Shown here piece by piece: positions 60,070 to 64,000 of a stretch of 64,000 nucleotides of DNA. The notes beneath the pieces were generated by a model. The model saw only the letters and a program-made list of their open reading frames with translations, was not told the origin of the DNA and did not search any database. Position numbers and translations under genes: made by a program. Source of the DNA: Flavonifractor sp. AGMB03687 (GTDB lineage: Bacteria; Bacillota; Clostridia; Oscillospirales; Oscillospiraceae); the NCBI RefSeq assembly GCF_017811815.1, contig NZ_JADKZI010000008.1:104867-168866 (forward strand), written 5' to 3'. Numbering within the stretch: position 1 is the first letter of the stretch; each line of letters begins with the position of its first letter.

Positions 60070-61827
60070 TTATACGGAAACTGATTTCTGAGCTTGATAC
60101 AACTTGGCGTATTCGCCGCCCTTGGCCATCAGCTCCTCATGGGTGCCCTCCTCGGCGATGCCGCAGCCGTCAATGACCACGATGCGACCGGCGGAGCGGA
60201 TGGTGGACAGCCGGTGGGCGATGATGAGGGTAGTACGGCCCTGAGCCAGGGCGTCAAAGGCGGACTGGATGCGGGACTCGGTGACGGTATCCAGGGCGGA
60301 GGTGGCCTCATCCAGGATGAGGATGGGGGGATTCTTCAGGAAGATGCGGGCGATGGACACCCGCTGCTTCTGGCCGCCGGAGAGCATGACGCCCCGCTCG
60401 CCCACCTGAGTCTGGAAGCCGTCGGGCATCTCCAGAATGTCGTCATAAATCTCCGCCCGCTTGGCGGCCTCGATGATCTCCGCCTCGGTGGCGTCGGGCC
60501 GGCCGTAGCGGATGTTGTCGTAGATGGTACCAGCGAAGAGGAACACGTCCTGCTGGACAATACCGATCTGCTCCCGCAGGTCGTGCTGCTTGAGCTCCCG
60601 CACGTCCTGGCCGTCCACCAGCACCCGGCCGCCGGTGACGTCGTAGAACCGGGGGATCAGCTGGCACAGGGTGGACTTGCCCCCGCCGGAGGGGCCCACC
60701 ACCGCCACCGTCTCGCCGGGGCTGACGTGGAGGGTGATGTGCTCCAGCACGGGCTCAGAGGAGGACTCGTACCGGAAGGTCACGTCGTCCACCAGGATGT
60801 CGCCCTTCACGTTGGCGAGGGGGCGGGCGTCGGGGGCATCCTGGATGTCGGGCTCCACCCGCATCAGCTCGGTGAAGCGCTTGAAGCCGGCCATGCCCTG
60901 CATGAACTGCTCCACGAAGGCGGACAGCTTGCGGATGGGGGTAATAAAGGTAGTGACATACAGGGCGAAGGTGGTCAGGTCGATGAAGTCCATCTCCCCC
61001 TTCATGATGAGGAAGCCGCCGAAGGCAATGACCAGCACCGACAGGATGCCCATGAAGAACTCCATGCCCGACTGGTAGAAGGCCATGGTCTTGTAGTAGC
61101 CCCGCTTGGCACCCCGGAACTGGTCGTTGGCGGCGTTGAACTTGGCGCTCTCGGCATCCTCGTTGGCAAAGGCCTTGGCGGTGCGCATGCCGGAGATGGA
61201 GGACTCCACCTCGCCGTTGATGCCGGCCAGCTTGGCCTTGACCTCAATGGAGGCGCGCATCATCTTTTTCCGGGTCAGGGCGGTAAAGATGATGAAGATG
61301 GGGATGACGGCAAAGACCACAAGGGCCAGCTGCCACTGGATGGTGAGCATGATGCCGAAGGCGCCCAGGATGGTCACGGAGGAGATGAACAGGTCCTCCG
61401 GGCCGTGGTGGGCCAGCTCGGTGATCTCAAAGAGGTCGCCGGTGACCCGGCTCATGAGCTGGCCGGTGCGGTTCTTGTCGTAGAAGGAGAAGGACAGGTC
61501 CTGCATGTGGGCAAACAGATCCCGGCGGATATCCGCCTCCATCCGCACGCCCAGCAGGTGGCCCCAGTAGGTGACGATGAAGTAGAACACGCCCTTGAGC
61601 ACATAGGCCAGGGCCAGCAGCACCATCACGGTGAAGAAGGTGGCGAACAGCTTGTTGGGCAGCAGGGTCTGCATGGCCTCCCGGGACACCATGGGGAAGA
61701 GCAGGTCCACGATACAGATGCACAGGGCGCACACCATATCCAGCAGGAACAGCTTCCAGTGGGGTCTGTAATAGGAGGCAAAGATCCGCAGATAGCCCCG
61801 GTTTTTAAAGTCTTTTTTCTTGGTCAT
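60070..61827 (-). CDS. ABC exporter (fused TM and ATP-binding domains)
   Basis: This 585-residue half-transporter has six TM helices (about 20-320), then a nucleotide-binding domain: Walker [35 protein letters not shown] and the HRLST H loop. The type matches MsbA/LmrA-like homodimers that export lipids or drugs. It has its own promoter (61862-61891). GAGAGGAGACCGCT precedes the ATG. Confidence 0.93.
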   Translation of the reverse strand: MTKKKDFKNRGYLRIFASYYRPHWKLFLLDMVCALCICIVDLLFPMVSREAMQTLLPNKLFATFFTVMVLLALAYVLKGVFYFIVTYWGHLLGVRMEADIRRDLFAHMQDLSFSFYDKNRTGQLMSRVTGDLFEITELAHHGPEDLFISSVTILGAFGIMLTIQWQLALVVFAVIPIFIIFTALTRKKMMRASIEVKAKLAGINGEVESSISGMRTAKAFANEDAESAKFNAANDQFRGAKRGYYKTMAFYQSGMEFFMGILSVLVIAFGGFLIMKGEMDFIDLTTFALYVTTFITPIRKLSAFVEQFMQGMAGFKRFTELMRVEPDIQDAPDARPLANVKGDILVDDVTFRYESSSEPVLEHITLHVSPGETVAVVGPSGGGKSTLCQLIPRFYDVTGGRVLVDGQDVRELKQHDLREQIGIVQQDVFLFAGTIYDNIRYGRPDATEAEIIEAAKRAEIYDDILEMPDGFQTQVGERGVMLSGGQKQRVSIARIFLKNPPILILDEATSALDTVTESRIQSAFDALAQGRTTLIIAHRLSTIRSAGRIVVIDGCGIAEEGTHEELMAKGGEYAKLYQAQKSVSV

Positions 61828-61861
61828 AGCGGTCTCCTCTCAAAAAAATCCGTTACCTGAT

Positions 61862-61891
61862 AGTATAATCTGCCGCCGCCGGCTTTGTCAA
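61862..61891 (-). promoter_or_regulatory. Promoter of the ABC exporter operon
   Basis: TTGACA and TATACT on the minus strand, 18 bp apart. Confidence 0.75.
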
Positions 61892-61923
61892 CCGAGGGCG
61901 GGTCCGTCCGGCCCCCGGACAGC

Positions 61924-61953
61924 AAAAGACGCCTCCCGCGGTCCCTTTCGCGG
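61924..61953 (-). terminator. Terminator of the small HTH gene
   Basis: AGACGCC and GGCGTCT with an inner CCGCG/CGCGG stem; on the minus strand TTTTG follows. Confidence 0.6.
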
Positions 61954-61963
61954 CAAGGCGTCT

Positions 61964-62170
61964 CTATCCCTGGTCCGGTATGTATCGCAGCACGTCCTCC
62001 ACCCGGCAGGACAGGATGCTGCACAGGTCGTTGAGGGTAGCGGTGGAGATGTTGCGGTTCTGTTTCAGCGAGTCCAGCGTCCCCCTGCTGAAATGGAACT
62101 GCTTGATCAGCGCATATGTGGTGATCCCCTTGCGCCGCATGGTCTCCCACAGCGGGTCGTAAGCAATCAT
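61964..62170 (-). CDS. Small Cro/CI-type HTH regulator
   Basis: This 68-residue helix-turn-helix protein has TTYALIKQFHFSRGTLDSLK and STATLNDLCSILSCRVEDVL, the compact YozG/Cro form. It is divergent from the surface protein gene. The palindrome ATACCCG-N6-CGGGTAT in that gene's promoter is its likely operator. The ATG at 62170 follows GAGGTGCATTCT. Confidence 0.85.
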   Translation of the reverse strand: MIAYDPLWETMRRKGITTYALIKQFHFSRGTLDSLKQNRNISTATLNDLCSILSCRVEDVLRYIPDQG

Positions 62171-62227
62171 AGAATGCACCTCAATCGGGGAGTTCTATTA
62201 CATTTATTATATAGACCCTCCAGATAC

Positions 62228-62256
62228 TTGAATATACCCGATATTCCGGGTATAAT
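62228..62256 (+). promoter_or_regulatory. Promoter and operator of the surface protein gene
   Basis: TTGAAT (62228-62233) and TATAAT (62251-62256), 17 bp apart. ATACCCG (62234-62240) and CGGGTAT (62247-62253) form a palindrome that fills the spacer, so a bound repressor would block polymerase. Confidence 0.75.
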
Positions 62257-62317
62257 GGACGTATCCACCAGCGCGCCCCCGCGCTGGGTCAAAATCAATA
62301 TGAGAGGAGATACGCAG

Positions 62318-64000
62318 ATGAAGAAAAAATTGTTGTCACTGCTGATGGCTCTGTGCCTGGTGGTGACTCTGCTGCCCGTGAGCGCGCTGGCGGCAGATGA
62401 TTCGGCGGATGCTGCGGCGGATCTGATAGAAGGATCCGCAGAAGAGTCCGCAGAGAGTTTAATGGAGGTCCCTGCGGCAACCGCGAGCGAAACTGTTGTA
62501 AAGGGAAACAACTCTGGTTCCAACCAGCCTGTAAACAGCGAGAGTATCTTCAATGGTACAACTGCAATTGCCGAGGTTGGCGGTCAACAGTATTCTACCT
62601 TACAAGAAGCACTGAATGCTGCGGCTTCTAGCGAGAATAAAACTATTACAATTTTGGTTTCTGGCGAGTATGTCCCGTTTACAGTTAATCAAGTGGGGGT
62701 CAATGTTTGTGCGAAAGATGGTGTAGACGTAACTATCAAGACGAACAAAACCACTAAGATGGCTGTAACAGCGAACAATGTTACACTGAAGGGTCTTAAC
62801 TTTGTCTCTACAGATGGAACTGCTGTAATCAGCGGCGGCAGCTGTGACGGACTCACTCTGGAGAAGTGCTCCTTCACCGGAAATGGCGCAACGGACAGCA
62901 TTGCTCTCTATATCCACCAGCCCAATATCACCATCACGGGTTGTACGTTCGAGAACTTCGAGCGGGGCTACTACACCTGCGGCGATAACCACGCCGCTGG
63001 GAATATGGTCTTCGAGGGCAATACTTTTACCAATGTCCGTGTGCCTATCGACGGCTATTGGGGCATGCCCGCTACGAATAACACGAATATTCAGGTTACT
63101 GATAACAAAATCGACGCTGGCTCTTGGGGCACAGCCTACATCCAATTGTGGGACTATGCGCAGCTTGCAAAGTGGGCTGATTTTGTACATCAAGGCGAGA
63201 AATTAAACCCGGACGGCAAAACTGCCCTGAAGGGTATGGTCAGCGGAAACTCTGCAACGGGTGGCGAACTGGTGCTCTATGCTACCCACTGTAACTGGTA
63301 CAGTAATTCTGAAATTCAGTGGAAAGGTCAGCAGCCGGTTTATCGTAATATGATCTTCCTGGAGAATGTGACCAAAGAAAACGAGGTCACCGTGACACAC
63401 AAAGATGGCAGCCCGATTACAGCATTTAACGAATCTACTGGTAAAAAGGAAGTAGCTAAAAAGTACGTCATCTACACCCTGTCTGAGGGCGAGTACAAGG
63501 TCAACGTCACGCAGAAGCAGGAGAATGGAGACAGTGTCGTTACAGAATATGATTTGACCGTTGTCCCCACAGAGCATGATCCTACCGGCGGAAACACACA
63601 GAAAATCAAAGTTACGCCTCTGGATGGAGAAAACAACACGGTCGCCGTAGTGGGCAATGTTCCTTACACCTCTCTGGCCGCTGCTGTCGAGGCTGCCAAG
63701 AACGGCGGCACCGTGGAGCTGCTGCAAAATGTCACCATTGACACCTGGAACCAGGTTTGGGATACCGATGGTCTCACCATCAAGGGCAACAACCACACGG
63801 TCACTGTCAACAATGTCGAGTCCGGCGCCAACGGCAACTACCTGTTCTATGGCGCAAAGAACCTGAATGTCTCCGACCTGACCATCAAATTCACCACCAA
63901 TGGCAGCGGTTTCTCCATGGTCTCCGGTAAGCTGGAAGGTGTGACCGTCAACGGCGGCGTATACGCAGTCGCTACTGGCGCCGCTCCCGCGGGACAGAAG
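62318..64000 (+). CDS. Secreted beta-helix surface protein (N-terminal 561 residues)
   Basis: The frame is open from ATG 62318 to the edge, so the gene is truncated here. It starts with a signal peptide (MKKKLLSLLMALCLVVTLLP to about residue 26) and an Ala/Glu/Ser-rich stretch. Pectate-lyase-like repeats follow: a YSTLQEALNAA motif near residue 90, repeated as YTSLAAAVEAAKNGGTVELL near 450. Each leads a right-handed beta-helix with TITGCTFENF-type rungs. Codon use is visibly richer in A/T than in neighbouring genes. AGAGGAGATACGCAG precedes the ATG. Adhesion or glycan binding is inferred. Confidence 0.85.
   Translation, partial: MKKKLLSLLMALCLVVTLLPVSALAADDSADAAADLIEGSAEESAESLMEVPAATASETVVKGNNSGSNQPVNSESIFNGTTAIAEVGGQQYSTLQEALNAAASSENKTITILVSGEYVPFTVNQVGVNVCAKDGVDVTIKTNKTTKMAVTANNVTLKGLNFVSTDGTAVISGGSCDGLTLEKCSFTGNGATDSIALYIHQPNITITGCTFENFERGYYTCGDNHAAGNMVFEGNTFTNVRVPIDGYWGMPATNNTNIQVTDNKIDAGSWGTAYIQLWDYAQLAKWADFVHQGEKLNPDGKTALKGMVSGNSATGGELVLYATHCNWYSNSEIQWKGQQPVYRNMIFLENVTKENEVTVTHKDGSPITAFNESTGKKEVAKKYVIYTLSEGEYKVNVTQKQENGDSVVTEYDLTVVPTEHDPTGGNTQKIKVTPLDGENNTVAVVGNVPYTSLAAAVEAAKNGGTVELLQNVTIDTWNQVWDTDGLTIKGNNHTVTVNNVESGANGNYLFYGAKNLNVSDLTIKFTTNGSGFSMVSGKLEGVTVNGGVYAVATGAAPAGQK

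Noticed and set aside
62167..63796. Minus-strand frames opposite the surface protein
   Set aside because: They lie inside a continuous + strand frame with signal peptide and repeats and show no domain of their own.
1..64000. Prophage, integrative element or anti-phage island
   Set aside because: No integrase, capsid, terminase, relaxase or known defence effector is seen, and housekeeping genes run across the whole window.

Overview
The window is a GC-rich stretch of a spore-forming Clostridia chromosome. The best fit is the Oscillospiraceae (Flavonifractor / Pseudoflavonifractor / Lawsonibacter type). The evidence is SpoIIP and BofA (sporulation), an L27 with a cleavable N-terminal extension beside its Prp protease, a Firmicute-type LexA box, two DegV proteins with a FakA-like kinase, and strong Shine-Dalgarno sites and A/T-flanked GC hairpins throughout. 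Genes are dense on both strands. I see no CRISPR array, rRNA, prophage or intact insertion sequence.

Layout. 1-3.3 kb: DUF896 and YlmH, a C39-like protein with a DUF1294 membrane protein, and a wrecked ECF sigma/anti-sigma locus. 3.3-5.8 kb: obgE, rpmA, prp, rplU. 5.8-9.3 kb: a membrane-anchored glycoside-hydrolase-like protein, a MarR regulator, an SLH protein, a multi-hairpin intergenic element, bofA with DUF2508, and an unassigned structured RNA candidate. 9.3-12.3 kb: a P-type cation ATPase behind a yybP-ykoY (Mn2+) riboswitch candidate. 12.3-15.7 kb: a PsiE-like/ferredoxin pair and a convergent LexA-led repair operon (lexA, ogt, small membrane gene, exoA). 15.7-21 kb: a MerR/MATE pair with a 19-bp-spacer promoter, an SDR and a beta-CASP nuclease. 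20.6-25.4 kb: an HTH gene divergent from a Ser/Thr kinase that leads three zinc-ribbon, single-TM ectodomain proteins, the most novel-looking locus here. 25.4-30.1 kb: three tRNAs, a VanR-like regulator and VanS-like kinase separated by SprT-like and flippase-like genes, and a GNAT.

30-37 kb: tandem signal peptidases, an SbcC/SbcD-like pair, ymdB and spoIIP. 37-40 kb: a MarR with a FabT-like box followed by degV, then an HtrA protease. 40-46.4 kb: an oligopeptide ABC importer. 46.8-50 kb: GNAT, DUF2156 and a DEAD-box helicase. 50-52.7 kb: an amino-acid ABC importer. 52.9-55.3 kb: DUF1836, a second degV and prmA. 55.4-56.4 kb: two intergenic repeats, a 59-residue ribbon-helix-helix gene with TGTAAGAC operator repeats, and a small divergent ORF. 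56.4-62 kb: FakA-like kinase, Asp23, a small Cys-tailed membrane peptide, a metallophosphatase, an ABC exporter and a small HTH. 62.3 kb to the edge: a secreted beta-helix surface protein that runs off the window and is visibly less GC-rich than its neighbours.

Much of the regulation can be read directly: LexA, MerR and FabT-like boxes, a riboswitch, many 16-18 bp spaced -35/-10 pairs, and terminators at most convergent ends. Functions are assigned from sequence features and family knowledge only; no database search was run.
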